Shown: in pieces, positions 1-8,885 of the stretch
Position numbering within the stretch: the first letter of the stretch is position 1
How the letters are laid out: each line of letters begins with the position of its first letter
Source: Rhodoplanes azumiensis
GTDB lineage: Bacteria > Pseudomonadota > Alphaproteobacteria > Rhizobiales > Xanthobacteraceae
Reading direction: 5' to 3'
Length of the DNA: 64,000 nucleotides
Assembly (NCBI RefSeq): GCF_042682915.1
Contig: NZ_JBHUIW010000015.1
Coordinates: forward strand, 1 to 64,000
The notes under the pieces: model-generated
The model's input: only the letters and a program-made list of their open reading frames with translations
What the model was told of the DNA's origin: nothing
The model's database searches: none
Made by a program: the position numbers and the translations under genes

Positions 1-248
1 GGCTGGATCCTCCGAGACAAGCTCTTGCCCACCCGAAATGTGTGCATGCCGTAGCCCTTGTGGGGGAGGGAGCAGGCTGTGGATCAGGCCGCGCATCGTC
101 CTTAAAGACTCACGATCGCTTTTCTTCCCGCCCACGTTGTCACGCGGCCGTCACGCCCCTCTCATCCGGGCGCAACAGGAATCGATCATCACTGTGTGAA
201 TCACCGGACGAGCCGGGTCGCCGCGCCGGGCGGCGACCGCCTCGCCGC
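1..248. other. Leader region without a recognised gene
   Basis: No convincing gene lies here. An open frame continues upstream of the first acyltransferase to position 42, but its amino acids (Arg/Ser/Gly rich, no hydrophobic or conserved pattern) look like translated leader. I see no clear -35/-10 pair. Confidence 0.5.
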
Positions 249-1106
249 ATGCATTCGCATTCGACGATGTCGCTCTACGCCGATCCACCCGACTGGGCGT
301 TCGTGACGCTCGGCGAGCTGATGCGATGGCCGCTTCCTTATCAGGACGGCTTCGCCGACCGTTGCCTGGTGCGCGCCATGGCGCTCGCCGCCCGCGGCCG
401 CGTGCTGGCCGTGAGCGGCCTGCAGAACGTGCGCGCCGGCTACGACCCGTTCATCCTGGCCCTCAACCACTCGACCCGCACCGAGGCGCTGCTCGTACCG
501 GCCGTGCTGACCCTGCACCGGGGCGGCCGGCTGATCCATTTCATGGCCGACTGGAATTTTCGGCTCATCCCGGGGATCGGCCTGCTTTATCGCCGGTCCG
601 GCGCCCTGACCGTGACGGCGAAGCCGGCGCGCCCGCGCGTGCTCGACCTGCTGCGCCCGCTCTACCGGTCGCACGGCACCGTGCTGGACGAGGCGCGCGC
701 GTGCCTGCTGCGTGGCCGCTCGGTCGGCATCTTCGTCGAGGGCACGGTCAATCGTGATCCCGAGCGCCTGCTGCCCGGCCGGCGCAGCGCCGCCCTCCTC
801 TCGCTCGAGACCGGCGTGCCGATCGTGCCGGTGGGCATCCGCTTTCCGCACGCGACGCCCGGCCGCCCGATCGGCGACCGCGACGCCATGGAGGTCCGCA
901 TCGGGCCGCCGCTGCTGCCGCGCGAGCGCCTCGATCACCCCTCGCCCGCCGCGCTGCGCGCCTGGCACGCCACCGTGATGGGCGAGATCGCCCGCCTCTC
1001 CGGCAAGCAATGGTCGCCCGACGCGCCGAGCGGCCGCGGGATCGTCGCGCCCCCACCCACTCCCGCACCTGCCCTTCTCCCCCCCTCGTTCGGAGGTTCG
1101 CCATGA
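249..1106 (+). CDS. PlsC-like 1-acyl-glycerol-phosphate acyltransferase family protein
   Basis: A 285-residue protein of the lysophospholipid acyltransferase (PlsC/LPLAT) fold, expected to move an acyl group from acyl-ACP or acyl-CoA to a lipid acceptor at the inner membrane face. The acceptor-site motif is NHSTRTE, with His74 and Glu79 (an HX4E version of the usual HX4D), and the glycerophosphate-binding motif reads FVEGT at residues 162-166 (usually FPEGT). I chose ATG 249; ATG 267 is an alternative, and earlier in-frame codons look non-coding. The C terminus is proline rich. Its stop codon overlaps the start of the next gene (ATGA), so the two are translationally coupled. The partner acyltransferase suggests an acylated amino acid or ornithine-lipid-like product. 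The family call is firm; the substrate is unknown. Confidence 0.8.
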   Translation: MHSHSTMSLYADPPDWAFVTLGELMRWPLPYQDGFADRCLVRAMALAARGRVLAVSGLQNVRAGYDPFILALNHSTRTEALLVPAVLTLHRGGRLIHFMADWNFRLIPGIGLLYRRSGALTVTAKPARPRVLDLLRPLYRSHGTVLDEARACLLRGRSVGIFVEGTVNRDPERLLPGRRSAALLSLETGVPIVPVGIRFPHATPGRPIGDRDAMEVRIGPPLLPRERLDHPSPAALRAWHATVMGEIARLSGKQWSPDAPSGRGIVAPPPTPAPALLPPSFGGSP

Positions 1107-1780
1107 GACTCGACGAGCGCGTGACCGCCACACGGGTGATCGACGAGGAGGGCCGCCAGCGCGTGCTCGCCGTGCTGCAGGCGACCTACCAACGCGAGAA
1201 GCGCTGGGTCGTCGATCCGGCGACCCAGTTCCCGCCCGAGGATCTCGCCCGCGACGACGTCTCGTGGTTCGTGGTCGACGTGCGGTCGCGCCCGATCGGC
1301 GTCCGGGTGCGCCCGGCCGGCGTGGTGCGGGTCGTCTACGATCCGCCCGTCGAGGCTTACGCCTCCTACGGTTTCGCGCCGCTCGACCCGACGCTGAAGA
1401 TCGAGGACATGATCCGCGGCAGCCGCATCGCCGAGATCGGCCGCTTCGCCGTGGTGCCGCGCTTCCGCCGCCGCCTCGTCGTCGCCGCCGCGCTGATGCG
1501 GGCGGCGGCCGCCGAGACGGTGTCACGCGGCTACACGCATTACCTCACGGACGTCTTCGAGGACGACCCGCACAGCCCCTACGGCTTCCACACCCGCGTG
1601 ATGGGCTTCCATCCGGTCGCCACCCACGAGGTCGGCGAGCTCGCCTGCACGAGCCGCCGCATCACCATGGTGCTCGACCTCAAGGCCGCGTATCAGCGCC
1701 TGAAGCGGCGCGGCAACTGGATGTTCCGCTATCTGACGAGCCAGTGGCCGGACGCGCTGCACCAGCGCCTCGTCGCCTGA
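1103..1780 (+). CDS. GNAT-superfamily N-acyltransferase, FeeM / autoinducer-synthase-like
   Basis: A 225-residue protein resembling the N-acyl amino acid synthase (FeeM) and acyl-homoserine-lactone-synthase-like branch of the GNAT fold. Visible signs are an N-terminal beta-alpha region, the strand IAEIGRFAVVPRFRRR (about residues 116-131) that precedes the acyl-donor-binding loop, and the helix AAALMRAAAAETVSRGYTH after it. The start ATG 1103 has the Shine-Dalgarno sequence CGGAGG at 1091-1096 and overlaps the preceding stop by four bases. Because a PlsC-like gene is fused to it translationally, the pair recalls OlsB/OlsA of ornithine-lipid synthesis or FeeM-type long-chain N-acyl amino acid synthesis. 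I cannot separate these options from sequence alone, and no LuxR gene is adjacent. Confidence 0.6.
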   Translation: MRLDERVTATRVIDEEGRQRVLAVLQATYQREKRWVVDPATQFPPEDLARDDVSWFVVDVRSRPIGVRVRPAGVVRVVYDPPVEAYASYGFAPLDPTLKIEDMIRGSRIAEIGRFAVVPRFRRRLVVAAALMRAAAAETVSRGYTHYLTDVFEDDPHSPYGFHTRVMGFHPVATHEVGELACTSRRITMVLDLKAAYQRLKRRGNWMFRYLTSQWPDALHQRLVA

Positions 1781-1982
1781 GAGGGCACCCGCGCGAGGCC
1801 CTGCGTGACGCACAGCGGAACGCGCTCGGAGGACGAAACTCCGTCCGCATCGCTGATCCGTGATAACCCGTCACGGCTCGGGTCGACTGCGTATCGCGCG
1901 GCGCTCGCTGGAGCCCTTCGGCCGGGAGTGCTATCGCGGACAGGAGCGCCGATCGAAAACGGCGACAGTCCGGGAGAGCACG

Positions 1983-3005
1983 ATGGCCGACAAGACGACG
2001 ATCGACCAGACCACGATCGGCACGACCCGCCGAACCCTGCTCGTCGGCAGCGCGGCGGGGCTCGCCGTCGCCACATTCCCGGCTCCGGCCGTGCACGCAC
2101 AGGCGGCGTGGCCGAAGGAACGGCCGGTGAAGATCGTCGTGCCGTTCCCGGCCGGTGCCGCCAACGACGCCATGGGCCGGATCGCCGGTCAGCGCATCCA
2201 GGACAAGCTCGGCGCCACCGTGGTGGTGGAGAACCGGCCCGGCGGCAGCGCCGTGATCGGCACCACGGCGGTGCTGCACGCACCGCCCGACGGCTACACG
2301 CTGCTCGCCTCGGCGTTCAATCACATCGTCCTGAACCTGGTGGTGAGCGGCGTCTCGTTCGATCCGCAGAAGGATTTCGAGGTGGTGGCCCGCACCGCCA
2401 AGGCGCCGCTCGTGATGGTGATGGCGCCGAACCGCCCGGAGAAGTCGGTCGCCGAGGTGATCGCCGCGGCCAAGGCGCAGCCCGACAAGTGGACCTTCGC
2501 GGTCGCGGCGCTGGGGGCGCCAAGCCATCTCGCGGCCATCGACTTCCTGCGGCGGGCCGGCCTCGACATCACGATCTCACCCTATCGCGGCACCGCCCCG
2601 GCGCTGACCGACGTGATGGGCGGCCATGTCCAGCTCTTGATCGACTCCTCCTTCGCGCTGCTGCCCTCGGCCCGCGACGGCAAGGTGAAGGCGCTCGGCA
2701 TCGCCTCGCCCGAGCGCTCGAAGCTGGCGCCCGAGATCCCGACCATCGCCGAGACCGGCATGCCGGGCTACCAGTGGCAGTCCTGGTACGGCATCTGGGC
2801 ACCCAAGGGCACGCCGCTACCCATTCTCGAGCAGGTCAACGCGATCATGCGCGAGGCGATGGCCGATCCCGAGGTGCTCAAGCGCCTCGAGGCGACGCTG
2901 CTCGAGCCGGTGATCGAGACCATCGACGAGACCCGCAGCTACATCGCCCGCGAGGTGCCGCGCCTCGCCGCGCTGCTCGAGAGCGTGAACTTCAAGCCGC
3001 AGTGA
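1983..3005 (+). CDS. Tripartite tricarboxylate transporter substrate-binding protein (Bug family) 1
   Basis: A 340-residue periplasmic solute-binding protein of the Bug/TctC family, which captures carboxylates for TctAB-type secondary transporters. The N terminus carries a twin-arginine-like signal (TRRTLLVGS, about residues 15-23) with cleavage probably after VHAQA. The mature start WPKERPVKIVVPFPAGAAND and the later segment NRPGGSAVIGTTAV are typical of the family. The start ATG 1983 is preceded by GGGAGAG. It sits 550 bp upstream of a second Bug gene that is directly followed by tctB and tctA, so it may feed the same permease or serve a different ligand. Bug proteins bind very diverse organic acids, so the ligand is not predicted. 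Confidence 0.9.
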   Translation: MADKTTIDQTTIGTTRRTLLVGSAAGLAVATFPAPAVHAQAAWPKERPVKIVVPFPAGAANDAMGRIAGQRIQDKLGATVVVENRPGGSAVIGTTAVLHAPPDGYTLLASAFNHIVLNLVVSGVSFDPQKDFEVVARTAKAPLVMVMAPNRPEKSVAEVIAAAKAQPDKWTFAVAALGAPSHLAAIDFLRRAGLDITISPYRGTAPALTDVMGGHVQLLIDSSFALLPSARDGKVKALGIASPERSKLAPEIPTIAETGMPGYQWQSWYGIWAPKGTPLPILEQVNAIMREAMADPEVLKRLEATLLEPVIETIDETRSYIAREVPRLAALLESVNFKPQ

Positions 3006-3556
3006 GGGCGGGAGCGCGGCTCGCCGGTCGTGCTCCGTCCTCACCCTTGTAGGTCATGTCGGGCCGGATCGGTCGATCGGTCGATGTGACCGGTGCGACG
3101 GCGGACACGAGACCGCGTCGTCCCAGGCTCCGAAGCCCGCCCCGCCGCGGCGGGCTCCGCGGCGGCGACACGTCGCACTCGCCGCGCATCCGCCACCCGC
3201 ACCGCATCATCAACACTCACCTTGCTGCAACGCGAGCACGCGTGTCGTTCCGCGGCCCGAGACGCCACGCTCGTCGGTGCTCGGCGCTTCGACGCCCTCG
3301 CGCGAGCCGACGCCCCGGTCTCGCGTGGCTACGCGCGATCCATCGCAACCACTCTTCCGCGTGTGCTCTTCGGCACCGCAGCTTCGGCTGCGGCGAGCTG
3401 AAACGGGATCTGCCGCTCGGGCCGCCCGCTCACGTGCGCATGCGCGCCACGCGGAGCAGGGGGAGCGAGACCGCTGCTTTTCTGAATATTGCAAATCGTG
3501 CAGCATTCCGGTCGCGACAGTGCCCGACGAGACTCTCCCCCCGGCCGGAGGATCAG
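3006..3556. other. 551-bp intergenic region between the two Bug genes
   Basis: No gene is supported. It holds three tandem copies of a CGGTCGAT-like octamer around 3068-3085, a GC hairpin (8-bp stem, 3134-3141 with 3149-3156, 7-base loop, no T tract) that could end the upstream transcript, and an AT-richer patch at 3478-3500 that contains the TGCA-N5-TGCA dyad listed separately. The last feature and the long gap suggest that tctC2-tctB-tctA has its own promoter. Confidence 0.5.
3490..3502. promoter_or_regulatory. Candidate operator, TGCAAATCGTGCA dyad
   Basis: A 13-bp dyad TGCA-N5-TGCA sits 55 bp upstream of the second Bug gene in the only AT-rich part of the gap. A near twin, TGCAAACGATGCA, lies at 10659-10671 upstream of the minus-strand GlcG-like gene at the other end of the same catabolic block. 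Inference only: a shared transcription-factor site. Confidence 0.3.
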
Positions 3557-4534
3557 ATGAGACTGACACGGACCACTGCCACCACGCTGCTCACCTCGGC
3601 GGCGACCACCGCTCTGGTGCTCTCGCTCGCCTCGCCCGCCCGCGCCGAATTCCCCGAAAAGACGATCGAGATGACGACATTGTTCGGCGGCCCGGCGCAG
3701 ACGATCAGCCAGGTGCTCGCCGATCTGATGTCGAAGAACATCGGCCAGCCGGTCATCACGGTCAGCCGGCCCGGCGGCGGCGGCGCGATCGGCTACACGT
3801 TCCTGCACAGCGCGGCGCCCGACGGCTACAGCATCGTGTTCTCGTCGAACTCGATCTCGACCGTCTATTATCAGGGCAATCTCCCGTTCAACTACGCGGC
3901 GCTCGCCCCTGTTGCGCAGATCGGAATGGAGGTTCCGGTTCTCGCCGTGCGCTCGGACTCCGGCTGGAAGGATCTGAAGGCGATGCAGGACGCCGCGAAG
4001 GCGACCGGCAAGAAGCTGCGCGTCGGCGTCTCCGGCCTCGGCACCTTCACGCATCTCGCCTCGGCGGCGCTGTTCAACCGCCTCGGCCTGCAGGTCGTCT
4101 ACATTCCATACGGCGAAGGCCGCGCACCGGCCGAGCTGCTGGGCGGCCGCATCGACGCCGCGCTGCAGTGGGCCAGCCAATTCGCCCCGCACGTGAAGGC
4201 CGGCACCATCAACGTGCTGTGCATGACCAGCAAGGAGAAGGTCGAACTCCCGGTCGACACCGTCACCTGCGATTCCGCCGGCGCCAAGGGCCTCGATCTC
4301 ACCATCTGGCGTGGCATCCACGCGCCCAAGGACACGCCGCCGGCCGTGATCGCCAGGCTCGAGGCCTCGATCAAGCAGGCGGTCGACTCGCCCGACTTCA
4401 AGAAAGCCGGCGACAATCTCGGCTTCTCGCCGCTCTACAAGTCGGCCAAGGAGTTCGGCGCCATGGTGGCCGAAAACGACAAGGAGATCGGCGCTCTGAT
4501 GACCGAGCTCGGCATCAACAAGAAGGACAAGTAG
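3557..4534 (+). CDS. Tripartite tricarboxylate transporter substrate-binding protein (Bug family) 2
   Basis: A 325-residue exported Bug/TctC-type binding protein. It has a classical Sec signal peptide ending ASPARA (about residues 28-33), then a mature start EFPEKTIEMTTLFGGPAQT; the glycine-rich turn RPGGGGAIGYTFL and the Ala/Pro-Asp-Gly-Tyr segment SAAPDGYSIVF match the family. The start ATG 3557 follows the ribosome site CCGGAGGATC. tctB follows after 119 bp and tctA 10 bp after that, so this is the likely cognate receptor of the permease. It is clearly divergent from the first Bug protein of this window, which suggests different ligands rather than recent duplication. Confidence 0.9.
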   Translation: MRLTRTTATTLLTSAATTALVLSLASPARAEFPEKTIEMTTLFGGPAQTISQVLADLMSKNIGQPVITVSRPGGGGAIGYTFLHSAAPDGYSIVFSSNSISTVYYQGNLPFNYAALAPVAQIGMEVPVLAVRSDSGWKDLKAMQDAAKATGKKLRVGVSGLGTFTHLASAALFNRLGLQVVYIPYGEGRAPAELLGGRIDAALQWASQFAPHVKAGTINVLCMTSKEKVELPVDTVTCDSAGAKGLDLTIWRGIHAPKDTPPAVIARLEASIKQAVDSPDFKKAGDNLGFSPLYKSAKEFGAMVAENDKEIGALMTELGINKKDK

Positions 4535-4653
4535 CCGACCCGCGAGCCGGGTGCTCGGCGCTCGCCCGCACGTCGCTCCGGCCGCGCCGATCGCTCCCAT
4601 CGCGCGATCTTCATTCTCGCTCTCTCGAACCCGACAGCGTAACGGAGCCTCCG

Positions 4654-5139
4654 ATGACGGCCGACCGCGGGCGCGATCTCGTGACCGGAACCCTTCTGCT
4701 CGTCGTCGCACTCGTGTGGATCGGCCTCGTCCTGACGACGATCCCCGACGCGCCCGGCAGCCCGTCGAGCGCCAGGACGTTCCCGCTCGCCTCCGGCATT
4801 GCGCTCGCCGTGCTCGCCGGCATTCTTCTGGTCGGCGCGGTCGTGCGGACCTCGGCCGCGCCGACCCGGAAGGCCGGTCCCGGCCTCGACGCGCTCGATC
4901 GGCGCGGTATCGCCGCCACCTTCGGGTTCCTGGCCGTCTACATCCTGCTGCTCAAGCTCACCGGCTTCCTGATCGGCACCGTCGTCGTGCTCGCGGCGTT
5001 CCTCTACCTCGTGCTCGGCAAGCGTTCGCCCTGGCTGCTGATCGGCTATCCGCTCGGCTTCGCATTGGCGATCTGGCTGATCCTCGGCAAGCTCCTGGCC
5101 GTCTATCTGCCGGTCGGCGAGCTGATCAACCTGTTCTGA
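4654..5139 (+). CDS. tctB: Tripartite tricarboxylate transporter small membrane subunit TctB
   Basis: A 161-residue, four-helix membrane protein of the TctB family, the small integral subunit of tripartite tricarboxylate transporters. Hydrophobic segments lie at about residues 8-26, 43-60, 88-125 (two helices) and 133-150. The protein has almost no polar loops, as usual. It sits between the Bug gene and tctA, 10 bp before the tctA start, in the standard C-B-A order. An AACGGAG sequence ahead of ATG 4654 serves as ribosome site. TctB is weakly conserved; the call rests on length, topology and position. Confidence 0.88.
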   Translation: MTADRGRDLVTGTLLLVVALVWIGLVLTTIPDAPGSPSSARTFPLASGIALAVLAGILLVGAVVRTSAAPTRKAGPGLDALDRRGIAATFGFLAVYILLLKLTGFLIGTVVVLAAFLYLVLGKRSPWLLIGYPLGFALAIWLILGKLLAVYLPVGELINLF

Positions 5140-5149
5140 GGCTCGCCCC

Positions 5150-6664
5150 ATGGACATCTTCATGACCGCGCTCGCCGCCTCGCTGAGCTGGCAGGCGCTG
5201 CTCGGCACCTTCTTCGGGGCGCTGGTCGGGTTGATCTTCGGCGCCATTCCGGGCCTCACCTACTCGATGGCGCTGGCCATGGTTCTGCCCATCACCTTCA
5301 CGATGGGCCACACGGCCGCCATCGCGTTGCTGCTCGGCACCTATATCGGCGGCATGACGGGCGGTGCCGTCTCGGCCATCCTGATCGGCGTGCCCGGCAC
5401 GCCCTCGGCCGCCGCCACGGTGCTGGACGGCGAGGTGATGGCGAAGAAGGGACAGGCCTCGATCGCCATCGGCATCGCCACCATCGCGGGCTGCGTCGGC
5501 GGCATCCTCAGCCTGCTCGTCATGCTGATCTCGGTCGACGCGCTCGCGCGCGTCGCCATCTCGTTCGGTCCGGCCGAGATCACGGCGCTGGTGGTGTTCG
5601 GCCTCTCCACCATCTGCGGGCTCGCCGGCGGCTCCCTGGTCAAGGGGCTGATCGGCGGGGTCATCGGCCTGATGCTGATGAACATCGGCCAGGATCCGAT
5701 CGACGGCGTGCCGCGCTTCACCTTCGGCACCACGGCGATGCTGCAGGGCGTCGACCTCCTGGTCGCGATGATCGGCCTGTTCGCCGTGCCGCACGTCGTC
5801 GCCGTGTTCGCGACCTATTGGCGCGGCAAGGAGATCGCGATCGAAGCGGGCAATGTGCGCACCGAGTTGCCGTCCTGGCGGCTCCTGCTGTCACAGCGGT
5901 GGAACTTCGTCCGCTCCGCCGCGATCGGCACCGTCGTCGGCGCCATCCCGGGCACCGGCGGACCGATCGCCGCGTTCCTGGCCTACGACCAGGCGAAGCG
6001 CTGGTCGAGACATCCCGAGACGTTCGGCAAGGGCGAGGTATCGGGCGTGGTCGCGCCGGAGGCCTCCAACCACGCCGTCACGGGCGGCGCCATGATCCCG
6101 CTCATCGGTCTCGGCATCCCGGGCGATCCGGCGACCGCCATCATCCTCGGCGGCCTGCTGATCCACGGCATCCAACCGGGCCCGCTGCTGTTCATGGAGA
6201 AGCCCGACGTGATCACGTCGATCTATCTCCTGTTCGTCTTCGCCTATGTCGTCACCGCGCTGATCCAGCTGTTCGGCGTGCGTCTGTTCGTCAAGGCGTT
6301 GCGGGTGCCGCCGCACCTCATGGCTGTCGGCATCCTGGTGATGTGCGTGATCGGCTCCTTCGCGATCCGCAACTCGCTGCTGGACGTCGGCGTGATGGCC
6401 CTGGTCGGATTCGTCGCCTACTGGCTGATCAAGGGCGGCATCCCGGCGACCCCGATCCTGCTCGGCCTGGTGCTCGGGCCCACGCTGGAACGCGAGGCGC
6501 GCACCGCCATGATCATGTCGGAGGGGTCGCCGGCCATCTTCGTGGAATCCTACACGGCGCTGCTGTTCTGGGTTCTCGCGCTGCTGATCCTCGTCGGCCA
6601 GGCGATCACCATGGTCCGCAGCCGCCGGGAGACCGCCGGGCAGGCCAAGGCCAAGGCGACGTGA
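5150..6664 (+). CDS. tctA: Tripartite tricarboxylate transporter large permease TctA
   Basis: A 504-residue multi-spanning permease (about 12 helices), the large subunit of the TTT system, which imports a carboxylate with a cation gradient. Conserved family segments include the N-terminal FGALVGLIFGAIPGLTYSMA and a second, internally repeated GTVVGAIPGTGGPIAAFLAY near residue 265, the two PGL/PGT glycine-proline loops diagnostic for TctA, followed by the EASNHAVTGGAMIPLIGLGI region. Length equals the family norm. It is followed after 109 bp by the sulfurtransferase and dehydrogenase genes on the same strand, so the imported compound is probably metabolised by those enzymes. Confidence 0.95.
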   Translation: MDIFMTALAASLSWQALLGTFFGALVGLIFGAIPGLTYSMALAMVLPITFTMGHTAAIALLLGTYIGGMTGGAVSAILIGVPGTPSAAATVLDGEVMAKKGQASIAIGIATIAGCVGGILSLLVMLISVDALARVAISFGPAEITALVVFGLSTICGLAGGSLVKGLIGGVIGLMLMNIGQDPIDGVPRFTFGTTAMLQGVDLLVAMIGLFAVPHVVAVFATYWRGKEIAIEAGNVRTELPSWRLLLSQRWNFVRSAAIGTVVGAIPGTGGPIAAFLAYDQAKRWSRHPETFGKGEVSGVVAPEASNHAVTGGAMIPLIGLGIPGDPATAIILGGLLIHGIQPGPLLFMEKPDVITSIYLLFVFAYVVTALIQLFGVRLFVKALRVPPHLMAVGILVMCVIGSFAIRNSLLDVGVMALVGFVAYWLIKGGIPATPILLGLVLGPTLEREARTAMIMSEGSPAIFVESYTALLFWVLALLILVGQAITMVRSRRETAGQAKAKAT

Positions 6665-6773
6665 CGGTGCGAGCCTCGGCCACGCATCCCGGGCCCGCCC
6701 CTGCGGCCGGCCCATGTCCGCACCCGGCTCCGCGAACGGCACTCCGGGGCGCTCCGAATCGATCGAGGACACG

Positions 6774-7613
6774 ATGAACTCACCACTCGTCTCGAACGAC
6801 TGGCTGGAGAGCCACCTGACCGATCCTGATCTGCGGATCATCGAGATCTCGGGCGAGGCCGAGCCGCGACCCTATTGCGACGCCCACATTCCGGGCGCGA
6901 TCTTCCTGTTCTGGAAGGACGCCTGCTGGCACCCGACCGATCGTGAGCTGATCACGCCGGAGGCGCTCGCCGCGATGTTCGGCCGGCTCGGCATCGGCCC
7001 AGAGACCACGGTCGTGCTCTATGGCGAACCGGTGCAGTACGGCACCTACGCCTACTGGGCCTTCACGATGGCCGGCCACAAGAACCTCAAGGTGCTCGAC
7101 GGCGGCCGCCGCAAGTGGATGCAGGAGAACCGCCCGCGCTCGCAGACCGTGCCACACGCCGCGCCGGTTCCCTATCCGACACCCGCCCCGGACCGCTCGA
7201 TGCGTCTCGGCCGCGACGACGTGCGCGCGAAGCTCGGACGGCCGGAGCGGCTGCTCCTCGACGTCCGGTCGGCCGAGGAATATCTCGGCGTCCGGCTCGC
7301 CGAGTACGCCACCGCGTTCGATCACGGCGCCATGCGCTACGGTCGAATCCCCGGCGCACGACATCTCTACTTCCGCTGCTTCCTGAACGACGACAACGCG
7401 TTCAAGACCCAAGACGAGATGCGCCGCGCACTCGCCGTCGCCGGTGTCGATCCGGGTGCTCACGAGGACGTCGTCGTCTACTGCCGGATGAGCCATCGCG
7501 CCACCCTGGTCTGGGTCGCGTTGGAGAAGCTCTTGGGCTACCGCAACGTCAAGATCTACGACGGCTCCTGGACCGAATGGGGCAGCATCGTCGGATTCCC
7601 CGTGGAGAAATGA
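6774..7613 (+). CDS. Two-domain rhodanese-like sulfurtransferase
   Basis: A 279-residue tandem rhodanese protein of the thiosulfate / 3-mercaptopyruvate sulfurtransferase family. The first domain (about 1-130) lacks a catalytic cysteine. The second (about 145-279) has the active-site strand VVVYCRMSHRAT, with the persulfide-forming cysteine starting a CRMSHRA loop, closer to the CRIGERS type than to CRKGVTA of bovine rhodanese or CGSGVTA of mercaptopyruvate enzymes. The terminal KIYDGSWTEWG is a standard family ending. The start ATG 6774 was chosen over an upstream in-frame ATG at 6714 because translation from there gives no domain. Its location between a carboxylate importer and an alcohol dehydrogenase hints that the substrate might contain sulfur; this is inference. 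Confidence 0.85.
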   Translation: MNSPLVSNDWLESHLTDPDLRIIEISGEAEPRPYCDAHIPGAIFLFWKDACWHPTDRELITPEALAAMFGRLGIGPETTVVLYGEPVQYGTYAYWAFTMAGHKNLKVLDGGRRKWMQENRPRSQTVPHAAPVPYPTPAPDRSMRLGRDDVRAKLGRPERLLLDVRSAEEYLGVRLAEYATAFDHGAMRYGRIPGARHLYFRCFLNDDNAFKTQDEMRRALAVAGVDPGAHEDVVVYCRMSHRATLVWVALEKLLGYRNVKIYDGSWTEWGSIVGFPVEK

Positions 7614-7659
7614 TCGCCTGCGAGCGCGCCCGCCGCGCCGGACCGAGAAGGACACTGCG

Positions 7660-8796
7660 ATGACCGCGACCGCAAGCTCGACCGCTCCGAACGACTTCCC
7701 CGTCCCGTCGACCATGAAGGCCTGGGTGCTGGACGATCCGGGCCAGCTCCGCCTCACCGACAAGCCGGTGCCGCAGCCGGGTCATGCCGAGGTGCTGGTG
7801 CGCATCGATGCGATCGCGTTCTGTGCCGGCGACATCTCGATCATCACCAAGGGGCCGCCCGCGCTGATCGAGGGCGGCAAGCCGTTCAACAAGAACTTCA
7901 CCCCCGGCCACGAGTACATGGGGACCGTGGTGAAGCTCGGCCCCGGGGTCGACGAGTTCGCGATCGGCGACCGCGTCGTCGTCGAAGTGCACTACGGCTG
8001 CGGCCGCTGCGAGCGGTGCCGCGCCGGCATGTACACGGCCTGCCTGAACTACGGCATGAACTACAAGGGCCACGACAAAGGCCACCGCGCCAACGGCTTC
8101 ACCACCGACGGCGGCTTCTGCGAATATCAGGTCAATCACGTGTCGACCCTGATCCACGTGCCGGACGGCGTCGGCGACGAGGAGGCGACCCTGATCGTCA
8201 CGGCCGGCACCGCCATGTATGCGTTGGACACGCTCGGCGGGCTGATCGCCGGCGAGAGCGTCGTGGTGCTCGGGCCGGGTGCGATCGGCCTGATGGTGAC
8301 GGCGGTCGCGAAGGCGCTCGGCGCCGATCCGGTGATCCTCACCGGCACGCGCGAAGCGCGCCTCGCGCTCGGCAAGCGCATGGGCGCCGATCACGTCGTC
8401 AACATCCGCAACGAGGATCCGGTCGAGGCGGTGCGTCGCATCACGGGCGGGCGCGGCGTCAACTACGTGGTCGAGGCGTCGGGCGATCCGAACAGCCTGA
8501 ACGTCGCGACCGACATGCTCAAGCGCGGCGGCAAGGTGTGCCTGGTCGGCTTCCCGGAGGAGAAGGCGTCGGTCGATCTCGCCAAGCTGATCCGCCAGCA
8601 CATCTCGGTGTTCGGCATCCGCGGCGAGGGCCGCAGCGCGACGCACCGCTGCGCCGCGCTCGTGGCGCAGAAGCGGCTCGAGCCGAAGCTGATCCACACC
8701 CACACGTTTCCGCTGGAGGAGGTGCCGACCGCCTTCCGCTACGCCCGCGACCGGATCGAGGATGCCATCAAGGTGGTGGTGAAGATGCGGGGTTGA
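7660..8796 (+). CDS. Zinc-dependent medium-chain alcohol dehydrogenase family protein
   Basis: A 378-residue MDR enzyme. The catalytic zinc ligands are visible as Cys55 and the His84-Glu85 pair in GHEYMG; the structural-zinc lobe is Cys114, Cys117, Cys120 and Cys128 (CGRCERCRAGMYTAC). The Rossmann glycines lie in VLGPGAIGLM near residue 205. The protein therefore should be a zinc- and NAD(P)-dependent alcohol or polyol dehydrogenase of the Tdh/sorbitol dehydrogenase type. Ahead of ATG 7660 lies GAGAAGGACA. It is the last gene of the plus-strand block and meets the Gfo/Idh/MocA gene tail to tail, with a palindromic repeat between them. The substrate is not predictable. Confidence 0.88.
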   Translation: MTATASSTAPNDFPVPSTMKAWVLDDPGQLRLTDKPVPQPGHAEVLVRIDAIAFCAGDISIITKGPPALIEGGKPFNKNFTPGHEYMGTVVKLGPGVDEFAIGDRVVVEVHYGCGRCERCRAGMYTACLNYGMNYKGHDKGHRANGFTTDGGFCEYQVNHVSTLIHVPDGVGDEEATLIVTAGTAMYALDTLGGLIAGESVVVLGPGAIGLMVTAVAKALGADPVILTGTREARLALGKRMGADHVVNIRNEDPVEAVRRITGGRGVNYVVEASGDPNSLNVATDMLKRGGKVCLVGFPEEKASVDLAKLIRQHISVFGIRGEGRSATHRCAALVAQKRLEPKLIHTHTFPLEEVPTAFRYARDRIEDAIKVVVKMRG

Positions 8797-8831
8797 GGGG
8801 CGGCAGGGATCACGGCACAACGGCGGCGCTC

Positions 8832-8855
8832 CCTCTCCCCGCACGCGGGGAGAGG
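8832..8855. repeat. Palindromic dispersed repeat between convergent genes
   Basis: A perfect inverted repeat CCTCTCCCCGC / GCGGGGAGAGG (8832-8842 with 8845-8855) followed by TGAA lies between two convergent genes. The same core, with the same flank, recurs inside the composite repeats at 54768-54912 and 58210-58345, so it is a dispersed element; here it may also act as a bidirectional transcription stop. Confidence 0.75.
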
Positions 8856-8885
8856 TGAAGAAGCGCCTCGACCGGACGCGTCGCC

